DNA of 64,000 nucleotides from Balaenoptera acutorostrata (lineage: Eukaryota; Chordata; Mammalia; Artiodactyla; Balaenopteridae), in the NCBI RefSeq assembly GCF_949987535.1, contig NC_080070.1, positions 13,459,770 through 13,523,769 on the forward strand, written 5' to 3'. The notes below the pieces were generated by a model, which did not search any database, was not told the origin of the DNA, and worked only from the letters and a program-made list of their open reading frames with translations. Positions 11,280 to 23,339 of this stretch are shown piece after piece (the stretch's first letter is position 1; the number at the start of each line of letters is the position of its first letter). The position numbers and the translations under genes were made by a program.

Positions 11280-12185
11280 ATGAAAAGGCAGAGGGCTATG
11301 TACCAGATGAAGGAACAAGATAAAACCCCAGAAAAACAACTAAATGAAGTGGAGATAGGCAATCTTCCAGAAAAAGATTTCAGAATAATGATAGTGAAGA
11401 TGATCCAGGACCTCGGAAAAACAATGGAAGCAAAGATTGAGAAGATGAAAGAAATGTTTAACAAAGACCTAGAAGAATTAAAGAACAAACAAACAGAGAC
11501 GAACAATACAATAACTGAAATGAAAACTACACTAGAAGGAATCAACAGCAGAATAACTGAGGCAGAAGAACGGATAAGTGACCTGGAAGACAGAATGGTG
11601 GAATTCACTGCTGCAGAACAAAATAAAGAAAAAAGAATGAAAAGGAATGAAGACAGCCTAAGAGACCTCTGGGACAACATTAAACACAACAATAGTCACA
11701 TTATAGGGGTCCCAGAAGGAGAAGAGAGAGAGAAAGGACCCAAGAAAATATTTGAAGAGATTATAGTCGAAAACTTCCCTAACATGGGAAAGGAAATAGC
11801 CACCCAAGTCCAGGAAAGGCAGAGAGTCTCAGGCAGGATAAACCCAAGGAGAAACATGCCGAGACACATGGTAATCAAACTGGCAAAAATTACAGACAAA
11901 GAAAAATTATTGAAAGTTGCAAGGAAAAAATGACAAATAACATACAAGGGAACTCCCATAAGGTTAACAGCTGATTTCTCAGCAGAAACTCTACAAGCCA
12001 GAAGGGAGTGGCATGATATACTTAAAGTGATGAAAGGGAAGAACCTACAACCAAGATTACCCTACCCGGCAAGGGTCTCATTCAGATTCGATGGAGAAAT
12101 CAAAAGCTTTACAGACAAGCAAAAGCTAAGAGAATTCAGCACCACCAAACCAGCTCTACAACAAATGCTAAAGGATCTTCTCTAA
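11280..12185 (+). pseudogene. L1 copy 1 ORF1 (RNA-binding chaperone), one nonsense codon
   Basis: The frame runs 302 codons from the ATG at 11,280 to TAA at 12,183-12,185, close to normal for mammalian ORF1p (about 300-370 residues). It is interrupted in frame only by TGA at 11,931-11,933 (codon 218), where L1 copy 2 has CAA. ORF1p normally trimerises and coats L1 RNA. Residues ~40-115 are charged and heptad-like (coiled coil; EAEERISDLEDRM). The central region includes GVPEGEE and the basic INPRRNMPRH (RRM). The C-terminal domain retains RLTADFSAETLQARREW, which lies after the stop. As written, the product would lose the C-terminal domain needed for RNA binding. The start is favoured because copy 2 has ATG at the same place. 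Confidence 0.9.
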
Positions 12186-12243
12186 GTGGGAAACACAACA
12201 GAAGAAAAGGACCTACAAAAACAAGCCCAAAACAATTAAGAAA

Positions 12244-15200
12244 ATGGTAATAAGAACAAACATATCAATAATTACCTTAAACATGAATGGATTAAATGCT
12301 CCAACCAAAAGACACAGGCTTGCTGAATGGATACAAAAACAAGACCCATATACATGCTGTCTACGAGAGACCCACTTCAGACCTAGGGACACATACAGAC
12401 TGAAAGTGAGGGGATGGAAAAAGATATTCCATGCAAATGGAAATCAAAAGAAAGCTGGAGTAGCTATACTCATATCAGATAAAATAGACGTTAAAATAAA
12501 GAATTTACAAGAGACAAGGAAGGACACTACATAATGATCAACGGATCAATCCAAGAAGATATAACAATTATAAATATATATGCATCCAACACAGGAGCAC
12601 CTCAATACCTAAGGTAACTGCTAACAGCTATAAAAGAGGAAATCGACAGTAACACAGTAATAGTGGGGGACTTTAACACCTCACTTACAACAATGGACAG
12701 ATCATCCAAAATGAAAATAAATAAGGAAACAGAAGCTTTAAATGACACAATAGACCAGATAGATTTAATTGATATTTATAGGACATTCCATCCAAAAACA
12801 GCAGGTTACACTTTCTTCTCAAGGGTGCACTGAACATTCTCCAGGAGAGATCACACCTTGGGTCACAAATCAAGCCTCAGTAAATTTAAGAAAATTGAAA
12901 TCATATCAAGCATCTTTTCTGACCACAACGCTATGAGATTAGAAATGAATTACAGGGAAAAAAACGTAAAAAACACAAACACATGGAGGCTAAACAATAC
13001 GTTACTAAATAACCAAGAGATCACTGAAGAAATCAAAGAGGAAATCAAAAAATACGTAGAGACAAATGACAATGAAAACACGACGACCCAAAACCTATGG
13101 GATGCAGCAAAAGCAGTTCTAAGAGGGAAGTTTAGAGCTATACAAGCCTACCTCAAGAAACAAGAAAAATCTCAAGTAAACAATCTAACCTTACACCTAA
13201 AGAAACTAGAGAAAGAAGAACAAACAAAACCCAAAGTTAGCAGAAGGAAAGAAATCATAAAGATCAGAGCGGAAATAAATGAAATGGAAACAAAGAAAAC
13301 AATAGCAAAGATCAATAAAACTAAAAGCTGGTTCTTTGAGAAGATAAACAAAATTGATAAGCCATTAGCCAGACTATCAAGAAAAAGAGGGAGAGGACTC
13401 AAATCAATAAAATCAGAAATGAAAAAGGAGAAGTTACAACAGACACCACAGAAATACAAAGCATCCTAAGAGACTACGACAAACAACTCTATGCCAATAA
13501 AATGGACAACCTGGAAGAAATGAACAAATTCTTAGAAAGGTGTAACCTTCCAAGACTGAACCAGGAAGAAATAGAAAATATGAACAGACCAATCACAAGT
13601 AATGAAATTGAAACTGTGATTAAAAATCTTCCAACAAACAAAAGTCCAGGACCATATGGCTTCACAGGTGAATTCTATCAAACATTTAGAGAAGAGCTAA
13701 CACCCATCCTTCTCAAACTCTTCCAAAAAATTGCAGAGGAAGGAACACTCCCAAACTCATTCTATGAGGCCACCATCACCCTGATACCAAAACCAGACAA
13801 AGACACTACAAAAAAAGAAAATTACAGACCAATACCACTGATGAATATAGATGCAAAAATCCTCAACAAAATACTAGCAAACAGAATCCAACAACACATT
13901 AAAAGGATCATACACCATGATCAAGTGGGATTTATCCCAGGGATGCAAGGATTCTTCAATATATGCAAATCAATCAATGTGATACACCATATTAACAAAT
14001 TGAAGAATAAAAAGCATATGATCATCTCAATAGATGCAGAAAAAGCTTTTGACAAAATTCAACACCCATTTATGATAAAAACTCTCCAGAAAGTGGGCAT
14101 AGAGGGAACCTACCTCAACATAATAAAGGCCATATACGACAAACCCACAGCAAACATCATTCTCCACGGTGAAAAACTGAAAGCATTTCCTCTAAGATCA
14201 GGAACAAGACAAGGATGTCCACTCTCACCACTATTATTCAACATAGTTCTGGAAGTCCTAGCCACGGCAATCAGAGAAGAAAAAGAAATAAAAGGAATCC
14301 AAATCGGAAAAGAAGAAGTAAAACTGTCACTGTTTGCGGATGACAAGATACTATACATAGAGAATCCTAAAACTGCCACCAGAAAACTGCTAGAGCTAAT
14401 TAATGAATTTGGCAAAGTTGCAGGATACAAAATTAATGCACAGAAATCTCTTGCATTCCTATACACTAATGATGAAAAATCTGAAAGAGAAATTATGGAA
14501 ACACTCCCATTTACCATTGCAACAAAAAGAATAAAATACCTAGGAATAAACCTACCTAGGGAGACAAAAACCTGTATGCAGAAAACTATAAGACACTGAT
14601 GAAAGAAATTAAAGATGATACCAACAGATGGAGAGATATACCATGTTCTTGCATTGGAAGAATCAATATTGTGAAAATGACTATACTACCCAAAGCAATC
14701 TACAGATTCAATGCAATCCCTATCAAATTACAAACGGCATTTTTTACAGAACTAGAACAAACCATCTTAAAATTTGTATGGAGACACAAAAGACCCCGAA
14801 TAGCCAAAGCAGTCTTGAGGGAAAAAAACGGAGCTGGAGGAATCAGACTCCCTGACTTCAGACTATACTACAAGGCTACAGTAATCAAAACAATATGGTA
14901 CTGGCACAAAAACAGAAACATAGATCAATGGAACAAGATAGAAAGCCCAGAGATAAACCCACGCACCTATGGTCAACTAATCTATGACAAAGGAGGCAAA
15001 GATATACAATGGAGAAAAGACAGTCTCTTCAATAAGTGGTGCTGGGAAAACTGGACAGCTACATGTAAAAGAATGAAATTAGAACACTCCCTAACACCAT
15101 ACACAAAAATAAACTCAAAATGGATTAGAGACCTAAATGTAAGACTGGACACTATAAAACTCTTAGAGGAAAACATAGGAAGAACACTCTTTGACATAAA

Positions 15201-16035
15201 TCACAGCAAGAGATTTTTTGATCCACCTCCTAGATTAATGGAAATAAAAATAAAAATAAAGAAATAGGACCTAATGAAACTTCAAAGCTTTTGCACAGCA
15301 AAGGAAACCATAAACAAGATGAAAAGACAACCCTCAGAATGGGAGAAAATATTTGCAAACGAATCAACAGACAAAGGATTAATCTCCAAAATATATAAAC
15401 CGCTCATGCAGCTCAATATTAAAGAAACAAACACCCCAATCCAAAAATGGGCAGAAGACCTAAATAGACATTTCTCCAAAGAAGACATACAGACGGCCAC
15501 AAAGCACATGAAAAGATGCTCAACATCACTAATTATTAGAGAAATGCAAATCAAAATTGCAATGAGGTATCACCTCACTCCAGTTAGAATGGGCATCATC
15601 AGAAAATCTACAAACAACAAATGCTGGAGAGGGTGTGGAGAAAAGGGAACCCTCTTGCACTGTTGGTGGGAATGTAAATTGATACAGCCACTATGGAGAA
15701 CAGTATGGAGGTTCCTTAAACAACTAAAAATAGAATTACCATATGATCCAGCAATCCCACTACTGGGCATAGACCCAGAGAAAACCATAATTCAAAAAGA
15801 CACATGCACCCCAATGTTCATTGTAGCACTATTTACAATAGCCAGGTCATGGAAGCAACCTAAATGCCCATCGACAGACGAATGGATAAAGAAGTTGTGG
15901 TACATATATACAATGGAATATTACTCAGCCATAAAAAGGAACGAAATTGGGTCATTTGTAGAGACATGAATGGATCTAGAGACTGTCATACAGAGTGAAG
16001 TAAGTCAGAAAGAGAAAAACAAATATCGTATATGA
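12244..16035 (+). pseudogene. L1 copy 1 ORF2 (endonuclease/reverse transcriptase), broken
   Basis: ORF2p nicks target DNA and reverse-transcribes L1 RNA. About 1,264 codons of homologous sequence remain, near the usual ~1,275. The endonuclease part (12,244-about 12,960) keeps ETH, GDFNT (near 12,666) and SDH (near 12,917). The RT core (13,390-14,570) keeps NKSPGP, DAEKAFD, QGCPLSP and the catalytic FADD at 14,333-14,344. The C-terminal cysteine-rich segment ([16 protein letters not shown]) lies near 15,625-15,670. By comparison with copy 2, I see three frame changes (about 12,504, 13,390 and 14,572) and four in-frame stops (12,615, 12,831, 15,265, 15,967). The frame can be followed to TGA at 16,033-16,035. 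It is a dead copy. Confidence 0.93.
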
Positions 16036-16129
16036 ACACATATATGTGGAACCTAGAAAAATGGTACAGATGAACCGATTTGCAGGGCAGAAATAGACAC
16101 AGATGTAGAAAACAAACATATGGACACCA

Positions 16130-16175
16130 AGGGGGGAAAGTGGTGGGGGGGGTGGGGGTGGGGGGTGATGAATTG
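16130..16175 (+). other. G-rich tract in the L1 copy 1 3' UTR
   Basis: Runs of G (gggggg...gggggggg...ggggg...gggggg) within ~45 bases, giving strong G-quadruplex potential. A G-rich 3' UTR tract is a known conserved feature of mammalian L1s. Confidence 0.85.
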
Positions 16176-17110
16176 GGCGATTGGGATTGACATGTATACA
16201 CTGATGTGTATAAAACTGATGACTAATAAGAACCTGCTGTATAAAAAAATAAATAAAATAAAATTTAAAAAAAATTAAATAAATAAAAAAAAGTTCTAGA
16301 GAACCTAAAAAAAAAAAGAATGAAATTCTACCATTTGCAACAATGTGGATGGACCTAGAGAGTATAATGCTTAGTGAAATAAGTTAGAGAAAGACAAAAA
16401 GTCTATCACTTATATATAGAATCTAAAAAAATAAAATGAATGTACATAACAAAACAGAAACAGATTCACAGATAAAGAGAACAAACGAGTGGTTACCAGT
16501 GGGGAGAGCGAGGTGGCAAGATAGAAGTATGGAATTAAGAGATACAAACTGCTATGTATAAAATAAGTAACAAGGATATATTGTACAGCATAGGGAAATA
16601 CAGCCATTGTTTTGTGATAACTTTAAATGAACTATAATCTATAAAAATATTGAACCACTGTGTTGTACACCTGAAACTAATATAATATTGTAAGTCAACT
16701 ATACTTTAATAAAAAATTTAAATCTAAAAAAATATTATGACGGCTGTGGGGAGAATATACAGTAGCAGAGCAAGGATGGAAGCAGGGAGACCAGTTAGGA
16801 AGGCTTTGCAATAACGTAGGAAAGAAATGATGGCAGTTTGGCCCAGGGTGGTAGCAGCTGGATGGCAAGAGGCAGCTGATTTCTTGGTATATTTAGAAGG
16901 AAGAGCATACAGAATTTGCCAAAGGATTAGATTTGGGGCAGGAGAGGAAGAGAGGAGTTAAGACTAACTCTAAAATGGGAGAATAGAAAAGACGTGTATT
17001 GAGATGGGGTGGGCTTAGGAAGGAATGGTTTGGGACCTTCTCTACTTGGAATGTCTCCAAGCGGAAGACACCCACGTGGAGATGGGGATCAGGCAGCAGG
17101 ATATGTACGC

Positions 17111-17585
17111 CTGGAACTTAACTCATGCTGACCTGACCCACAGCTTTGTCCATTCCCTCCTAGCCAGCCCAGCGTCTTCTCTGTCTTGGCATGATGTCTT
17201 TAAATCTGAGCACTTCCAGCCTCATCCCACACTTCCGAATAGGTTCAATGTCTCCCTGGTTCTCATACTACTCCACTCCCTACTCCTAAATCAAAAGGTG
17301 AACAGGCGATTAGGACATGTCCTATGCTTGGAGAACAACCATTTGAATGGGGAACAACTTGGGGAACAACCTTCCCCATCTTACTTCCGTCAATTCCTTT
17401 CCAGCACCTCCTAAGCAAAGGCAGAAATGCTTAAGTTGCACTGCAGCCTCAATAAGCTACCTCTGAAGCCTTTGCTCCATGCCCTGCTCACCAAGGAAGC
17501 CTCTGAAGACGAGGTTTCTCGTGTGCCCTGGGATGAGGAAGAGAGTTTTTGGAACAGTGGGAACAAGTTACTTTTCCCCTAGAAA
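17111..17585. other. Unassigned unique sequence
   Basis: Mixed-composition sequence with no frame or repeat I can support. Confidence 0.45.
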
Positions 17586-17589
17586 GATA

Positions 17590-17935
17590 TACTAATGCTA
17601 GCTAATGAAGAAAACAATCTCTAAAGCTCAGTATCTGAACACACTAAAAGTTAATTTCTCACCCACGTCACAGTTCAGTGTGAGTCAGGCATCTCTCCTG
17701 GTGGCACTCTTCCACGTGGTGACTCAGGATCCCAGATCCTTCCATTGTGTGTCTCCTCCATTGCAGAGTCCCTCACTTCCAGCACTTGGGACATTGTATG
17801 GCCAGGTCTGGAAGTGGCATATGTCACTTCTGCCCACATTCCGTTGTCTGGAACTCAATCCCATGGTTCCACCTAACAGCAAGTGAGGCTGGGGAATCTA
17901 GTCTCCCGACCTGCCCAGGGAGAAGCAACAGGACG
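17590..17935 (+). repeat. MLT1C/D-like LTR
   Basis: 'ttaatttctcacccacgtca', 'cttccacgtggtgactcagg', 'cttccattgtgtgtctcctc' and 'gaagtggcatatgtcacttc' follow the order of an MLT1C/D LTR. The same family recurs at 24,588. Confidence 0.65.
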
Positions 17936-18340
17936 GGCGAGCATCTCTCCAGTCTCTGACACCAAAAGGTTTACCCCTCCTAGGGATGAATACATTGGTA
18001 CTTTGGTTTTGCCCTTATTCCCTCGCGAATGTTACAGCGTGATTCTACTTTGCCATGCATGATTGCGCCCAATGAACCCAAAAGATCGAGTTTCTGAACC
18101 AGCATAGTTGAGGACCAAACCGCGCTGACCCAAAGCGCGCTCAAGCCGCAAAGTTCCCTCAGGCACGTCTTATCTGGAACAACACTGCCCACCGGAGTCA
18201 TCAGAAAGGCCCAAGTACATTACCTGTGCTCTGTGCTCTGTTTAATATGTCAATGAAGTGTGTCCTAAATTTACTTAGTTCTAGGATCTCTTCCTCATTC
18301 CCCAGTAGGTCCGGTTTTACTGCCCTCACATGCTTCCCAT
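17936..18340. other. Unassigned unique sequence upstream of the CpG-rich block
   Basis: No repeat named; CpG content begins to rise near 18,120 (accgcgctgacccaaagcgcg). Confidence 0.45.
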
Positions 18341-19440
18341 GGCGAGGGAGGGAGCGGAGGAAAGTGACTCGAAAAGGAACAAGGCAGAGAAAGGGAGGGA
18401 AGGGGCAGGGTAAGGGAGGAAGTCAGCTAAACGGTGAAGGTAAAAACCTATACCTGAGAGGGAGGAAGGGAAGTCAAAGGTGAAAATCAGCTCGGGAGAA
18501 AGGTTTGGGGAGCCAGCCACCAAGAGGGCGAGAACTCTAGAGAGGCGAGAGGGGGAGGAGCCGGAGGAGAGGGAAATGCAGGCGGAAGGAGGGAAGGGTG
18601 CCCTTAAGAGACCCTGGGGCGGCAGCCTGGGAACCGAGTGCAGCTGTTACCACGGCAGCAGCGCAGCCCTTTGGGCTCCAAGGAGCCCGAGCATCCCCCT
18701 TGGGAGCAGAACCCGCTCCCACCCGGGAATGGGGGAGCGGGAAGCAGGAAGGAGGGGCAGGTGCAGGGGCGGGTAAGGATGGACCTGAGCGCAGGCAGAG
18801 ACATACCAGCGGGAGGGGGAAAGCTGCCCCTGCTGGAAAGAACAAGTAAGTGCCCTGTGCTCGGCAGGCTAGCTTTTCACCTCCTGCAGACGCTCAAAGC
18901 TCCCACTTCTCAGTCTCAGTTTGAAATAAACACACTTGCCCACCAAGACGAAGGGACTGAGGCTGGCGCCTCCCACCCATCCGAGCTGCCCGTGCCTGGG
19001 CCTTACCTGGCACACCTGGCCGCACTTGGATGCTTCTCGCCGGGAGTGCAGGCTGCCTCCGGGACTTTCTACTGCTCTGCAGGAAAATCTCAGGGCTGGG
19101 GCCTGAGGCCAAGAAGTTCGACGTGGGGTGCGGGTGCGGGGGCTGTAATTACGGTACTCGAGGGCGCGGCCGGCCCGAGGCGCAGAAACAGCCACAGAAT
19201 CAGCCGTAAAGGATCGAACTGGCCCCGCTTCCTCTCTGAACGTTGGCCTCTGTCTTTCACTCGGCAATACTTTTCAGACTGCTGGCTATTAGCAGACAGA
19301 GCATGCGCAGAAAAGGTCCCGCTCAACTCCAGGCGCAGGTGGGCAGGGCAGGTCGCGGAGGTACCGCCCCTCGGGGCAATTTCCCACAGCTGGGCAACCT
19401 GCGCCTTCCCTCACTGGCCGGTTCACTGTTTCACTCCATC
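18340..19440 (+). promoter_or_regulatory. CpG-rich, promoter-like block with candidate first-exon donors
   Basis: By hand I count about 45 CpG in 18,601-19,440, with GC near 60 %. That is borderline CpG-island density in a window otherwise poor in CpG outside SINEs and the L1 copy 2 5' UTR. GC boxes occur (ggggcggg at about 18,766). There is an RFX-like site at 18,646-18,659. Two good 5' splice sites lie downstream: GCGG|GTAAGG at 18,773 and CAA|GTAAGT at 18,846. No repeat was recognised here. Together these suggest the promoter and first exon of a gene or lncRNA on the plus strand, but no matching downstream exon was identified. The long frames through this block (such as 18,638-19,600) are expected from low stop-codon frequency in GC-rich DNA and are not called as proteins. 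Confidence 0.45.
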
Positions 19441-22400
19441 AGATCTGCTTGGATTTTGTTTTTCTCTCCTTTTGTTTTCTCCTTTGCGTTTCCTCTCTCT
19501 TCCTTTCCTTCGTTCTGGGCCACACCTGAGACTTCTCGTGGACGTTACTGAGTCTACAGGGCATTTAATAAGAGGGCAACCCAAGGCCACCCCCAAATGA
19601 AGGCTTTTTTTCTTCAGGCACCTTGGGGAACTTGCTTGCATTTCCACCAAACCGCTTCACTGCCAAACTCCACCCAAGCCTGTCACCTAAAGTGCACGAT
19701 TTACTTTATGGCTGTTTAAGTAACGGAAAGGAACTGCTGATATTCACAGTGCCGTTTTAAAGGAATAACGTTGAGGCTACAGGCCACATAGGAATCCCAC
19801 GTCATCACTTCAGTTACATCTGAACTGTGGTGGTAACGGTACCATCTTGCTTCACTCAGTTATCTCCACGTGGGTTAACGCCCTTCCCAGGAATCCCTTA
19901 TCACCCCTCTCTTGGGTCCTTTTGGCGAGATTCACTGGATCTGGGGGAGGGTGACGCTGATTGCTGTTTCTCCTGCCTGCCTCTCCAAGGCTTCAAAACC
20001 AAGGCTTGTAGGTTCTCCGAGCTGCCTGGGACTACCATGCACTTTTGTGTTCCATTCTTACAGATCTGCTCTTTTTAGTTCTCCCTCTGTTTCCTTGTGT
20101 CCTTGCTCCCAGGGTTCCCTGGCCCTCCCTTCGCTCGGATTCGTCTTATGTTAGTGACCCTTTAGCCTGCGTTCTGGAGCAACTACACTAGAAAGTCCCC
20201 TTAGCTTGCCACAGCTCCAGTCAAGGCCTTGGTAATCCCGGCCGACCCCAGCTGCTCCGCGTCACCTTGACTGATACTGATGAGCAGTCTCCAGAGTTCA
20301 CAAGTCCCAGCTGCGTCCTGCCTGACAAATAAACATTCTTAAGAAGTTGCATCCGTTTGCTTTCCCAGAGACGCGGTCTCGTTTCTCTCCTCCATCTCAG
20401 ATTCCACTCAGGACAGAGCCACTGCGGAAGAAGGCTAGGCAGCTGGGATGCCTTTAAATAATAAAGCGCCTTTTAGACCCTCACAGCTGGACTGGGCCTT
20501 AGACATCACCTAGTTCAGAGATTCCCGGAGGAGCTAGGAAGGATGAACAGAGCTGAAACTGGCCAGTGGCGGGAAACAGTGCACCCAAGCAGCTGTGATA
20601 TCCGGGTAGCTCCACTAGGAAATGGGCTCCAAGCCTGGCTGACCATCAGGATCACAGAGGAGCTGAACTGGCCCCTTTCTGCTGGGCACAGGCTTCCTCC
20701 TCCCCTGGGTTTCTTTAAAATGTTAATTTCTTGAAACTGTTTGTCCGCCTGTTCTTGTGAAATTTTCCATCCACCCTACTACACCTTTGGCGGTTTTCTC
20801 CTTCCTCTTCAATGTATTTCCTAAGATCCTCTGCTTTTCTACCCACCAACCTGAGTCCCACACAAACACCACAGAAGAGTGTGGACATTCTTATCACTTT
20901 ATATTTACCACCTGCCTTCATAGTTATTCCTGTTCATGTCTCCTAAAGAAAACACCATCCCGATCAGTTCTCCTTCGATCCTGTGCCCAGTTGGCAAACA
21001 CAGACCCATCTGTACAAACACACGCATAACAACAGGACGTTTAATCCTGCTCTTCCTGAGGCCTCTGTGTTCAAAGGGAATCCCCAAAGGTGGAGAACAG
21101 TATAACAGGTGTCATGCCTCTTACATCCTAATGGGTGTTAGACCACTTGCAGGACACCTTGTGAAGTTGAGAAACCAGTGTAGTCAGAGTTAGTCCATTA
21201 CCCGCCTGCGTCCTATGACAGAGGACCAAGGAGAGACCATTCCTTTGGAGAAATTTCTGATGCTTTGCCCTCCTCTCAAATCATCACGGACTGCTGGGGT
21301 TCCTCGGAGAGGCTGGCATGTCTCTGGGGGCATATTGGGAATTAGTACGTAATATGAGCCTAAAAGATACAAGGGGAAAAGGCTTGAGGTGATGGGAGAG
21401 AGAGAAAGAGAAGTGCCTTAGAAGCAATGTGCATTTGCACAAGTAACAGTAGAGCAGTGACGTTTCCTGTCCTGGCCAACCAAATGGGTCACGTGCTGGA
21501 AGGAAATGACCTGCTGCCATCTTCCCAGGAACCTCGCCCGTGAGCACTGCCTGGGAGGATGAACTGACCCAGCAGAAGGGTGGATCCTTGGAGCTGAGAG
21601 CCTGAGCGCTGGTGGTTCAAGCGGCCGTGGGGGGAGCTATTGCCCGATTCACTGGAACAGCACCGCGAGGTTCTAGTGGGGAATGTCAGAGAAACCAGGG
21701 AAGAAAACCTCGAGTAAAAAGTCAGCTTTGAAATTCTGCCAAGAGACCACCAACATTACAGCAGCCAGAAACTGTTCCCTTTTCCTAACCCTCCCCAGGA
21801 CCAGACATAGCAGCTTGCAAGGAGCCAGTGGAGAAAAGAGACAAGCAGCCATCCTGACCCATCCTGAACTGCAGGCAGCAGCCCTGCGGGAGGAGCAAAG
21901 CCCTAGATGGTGTAAGTTATTATGTGGGACTGGACATATTCACTACGAAAAGAAATCTGTTCTTGTGATTATAAGGACCGGGGAGATCTTCAGACCTGCC
22001 CAAGACTTCCCCCAAGGCAAAAGCTAGTCCACAGAGCAAAGGGGCATGAGAGGAATTGAGTCCCTCTCGTTCAGTGTAATGAGCACACATCCTGGCACCC
22101 AGACAAGGATGACGAACAGATAAGGATATATCAAACCATTACTTGACCTACAGTAAGAATAATCAGGAAGGACGTGGACCTTGTATATATTTTGACTTGG
22201 TCATCCCCACTGTGATGCTTCTCATGGCTGGAGTTTGGGCTCACACCCCCAGCCGTGATGATGCTTATCTTATTTTCTTCCAGGTACGTGTCTTCCATTA
22301 GGTACCCGATGAAGTGGGATGGGAGATGACTTGATCATGGGTTTATAATCCCAACCACTAGGCTTTCCATAGAGTCAGGAATAACATGCTTTTCTGCTCA

Positions 22401-22550
22401 GTTATACTTTTTACATAAAAATAGAAATCTTTAATAAAACCAGATCAGCATAAACTAGTATTAGTAGAACATCATTGTTTCAACAGATGAATCATCTATT
22501 TCTATAAAGAAATAGGAATATATAGATATTTTCTTTCTAATCCAGAGACT
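19441..22550. other. Unassigned, mostly unique sequence
   Basis: No gene recognised. A frame at 21,683-22,027 (114 codons) has no known motif. Around 20,470-20,680 a decayed old repeat is possible ('ttagacatcacctagttcag', 'gaccatcaggatcacagagg'). Nothing else could be supported. Confidence 0.45.
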
Positions 22551-22554
22551 CACG

Positions 22555-22675
22555 TGTGCATACGAACCATTTTAGGACCTTGTTAAAATGCAGATTCCCA
22601 GGCCTTATCCTACCCGGGGCAGGACCAGAGAATCTGCATTTTATTAAGCTTTCCTAGAGACTCTGAAGCCTATCG
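22555..22675 (+). repeat. MER5-like hAT DNA transposon fragment
   Basis: 'ccttgttaaaatgcagattc' and 'ccagagaatctgcatttta' are MER5A/5B-type wording. It is a non-autonomous, long-inactive element. Confidence 0.65.
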
Positions 22676-22787
22676 CAATTTAAGACATTGTTTTAATTAG
22701 TAGCGATCTATTGCCACTCATTACTTAACATAACCTTTTGTTTTTCCCTAGATGTGAGTGGAACTATTAGTTTACCCAGAATCTTTT

Positions 22788-23323
22788 TTTTTTTAATATC
22801 TTTTTTTTTTTTTTAGATTTTTTTTTTTTTAGAAATTCACGTTCTTTTATTTATTTATTTATTTATGACTGTGTTGAGTCTTCGTTTCTGTGCGAGGGCT
22901 TTCTCTAGTTGCGGCAAGTGGGGACCACTCTTCATCGCGGTGTGCGGGCCTCTCACCATCGCGGCCTCTCTTGTTGCGGAGCACAGGCTCCAGACGCGCA
23001 GGCTCAGTAATTGTGGCTCACGGGCCCTGTTGCTCCGTGGCATGAGGGATCTTCCCAGACCAGCGCTCGAACCCATGTCCCCTGCATTGGCAGGCAGATT
23101 CTAAACTACTGCGCCACCAGGGAAGCCCTTAAATATCTTTATTGGAGTATAATTGCTTTACAATGGCCATCATCAAAAAATCTAGAAACAATAAGTGCTG
23201 GAGAGGAGAGGGTGTGGAGAAAAGGGAACACTCTTGCACTGTTGGTGGGAATGTAAATTGATACAGCCACTGTGGAGAACAGTATGGAGGTTCCTTAAAA
23301 AACTAAAAATAGAACTACCATAC
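22788..23323 (-). mobile_element. 5'-inverted (twin-primed) L1 fragment carrying a SINE
   Basis: The TSD tacccagaatctttt is identical at 22,773-22,787 and 23,324-23,338. Inside it, a poly(T) start and the complement of an L1 3' end (tctttattggagtataattg, 23,136-23,163) are followed at about 23,164 by L1 ORF2 sequence in the opposite, plus orientation ('gccatcatcaaaaaatct' to 'aaaaatagaactaccata'). This is the structure made by twin priming. A CHR SINE later entered the A/T-rich tail. Confidence 0.85.
22802..23128 (-). mobile_element. CHR-type SINE nested in the L1 tail
   Basis: Antisense SINE with a long T-rich tail side, complement of the B-box (gctcgaaccca) and complement of the head (ccaccagggaagccc). 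Flanking ttaatatcttt (22,793) and ttaaatatcttt (23,129) are its TSD, which places it inside the older L1 3' end. Confidence 0.93.
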
Positions 23324-23339
23324 TACCCAGAATCTTTTC

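Larger units (their letters stand above)
10405..16311 (+). mobile_element. Near full-length LINE-1 (L1 copy 1), defective
   Basis: A complete-looking L1: 5' UTR (10,405-11,279), ORF1 (11,280-12,185), short inter-ORF spacer, ORF2 (12,244-16,035), G-rich 3' UTR and A-rich tail. The flanks aaaaaagaatga at 10,393-10,404 and 16,312-16,323 are an identical TSD, which fixes both ends. L1 encodes an RNA-binding chaperone and an endonuclease/reverse transcriptase that copy it into new sites by target-primed reverse transcription. Both ORFs contain stops or frameshifts, so it should not move by itself. The tail has a small interruption (gttctagagaacct, about 16,292-16,306) between two A-rich blocks. 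Its 5' and 3' UTRs do not resemble those of the other long L1 at 42,320. Confidence 0.97.
10351..16727 (+). mobile_element. Second truncated L1 3' end, split by the full-length L1
   Basis: Bases 10,351-10,404 ('gatgtggtatatacacac', 'ggactattactcagcca') are the end of ORF2. The element resumes at 16,324-16,727 with 'caatgtggatggacctaga', 'agtggttaccagtgggga' and 'tgttgtacacctgaaacta'. The 5.9-kb L1 between these halves carries its own 12-bp TSD, so it is younger. Confidence 0.85.
9095..17110 (-). repeat. Ancient dispersed repeat carrying a ~6.6-kb L1 insertion pile
   Basis: The old element occupies 9,095-about 10,087 ('cctactgtgtgccaggga', 'gtattccaggcagaggaaa') and resumes at 16,740-17,110 ('gcagggagaccagttagga', 'gcccagggtggtagcagc', 'gaggaagagaggagttaag'). 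Everything between came later. The 12-bp word aaaaatattatg flanks the inserted block at 10,076-10,087 and 16,728-16,739. Confidence 0.7.

Noticed and set aside
11261..11959. Hydrophobic minus-strand frames opposite L1 ORF1 (and similar ones opposite ORF2, such as 48,440-49,087)
   Set aside because: They are mirror frames of A-rich L1 coding sequence, which gives Phe/Ile/Leu/Ser-rich antisense translations that mimic membrane proteins.
18638..19600. 320-codon plus-strand open frame
   Set aside because: It lies in GC-rich, CpG-rich DNA where stops are rare, crosses good splice donors, overlaps long frames on the other strand, and shows no domain.
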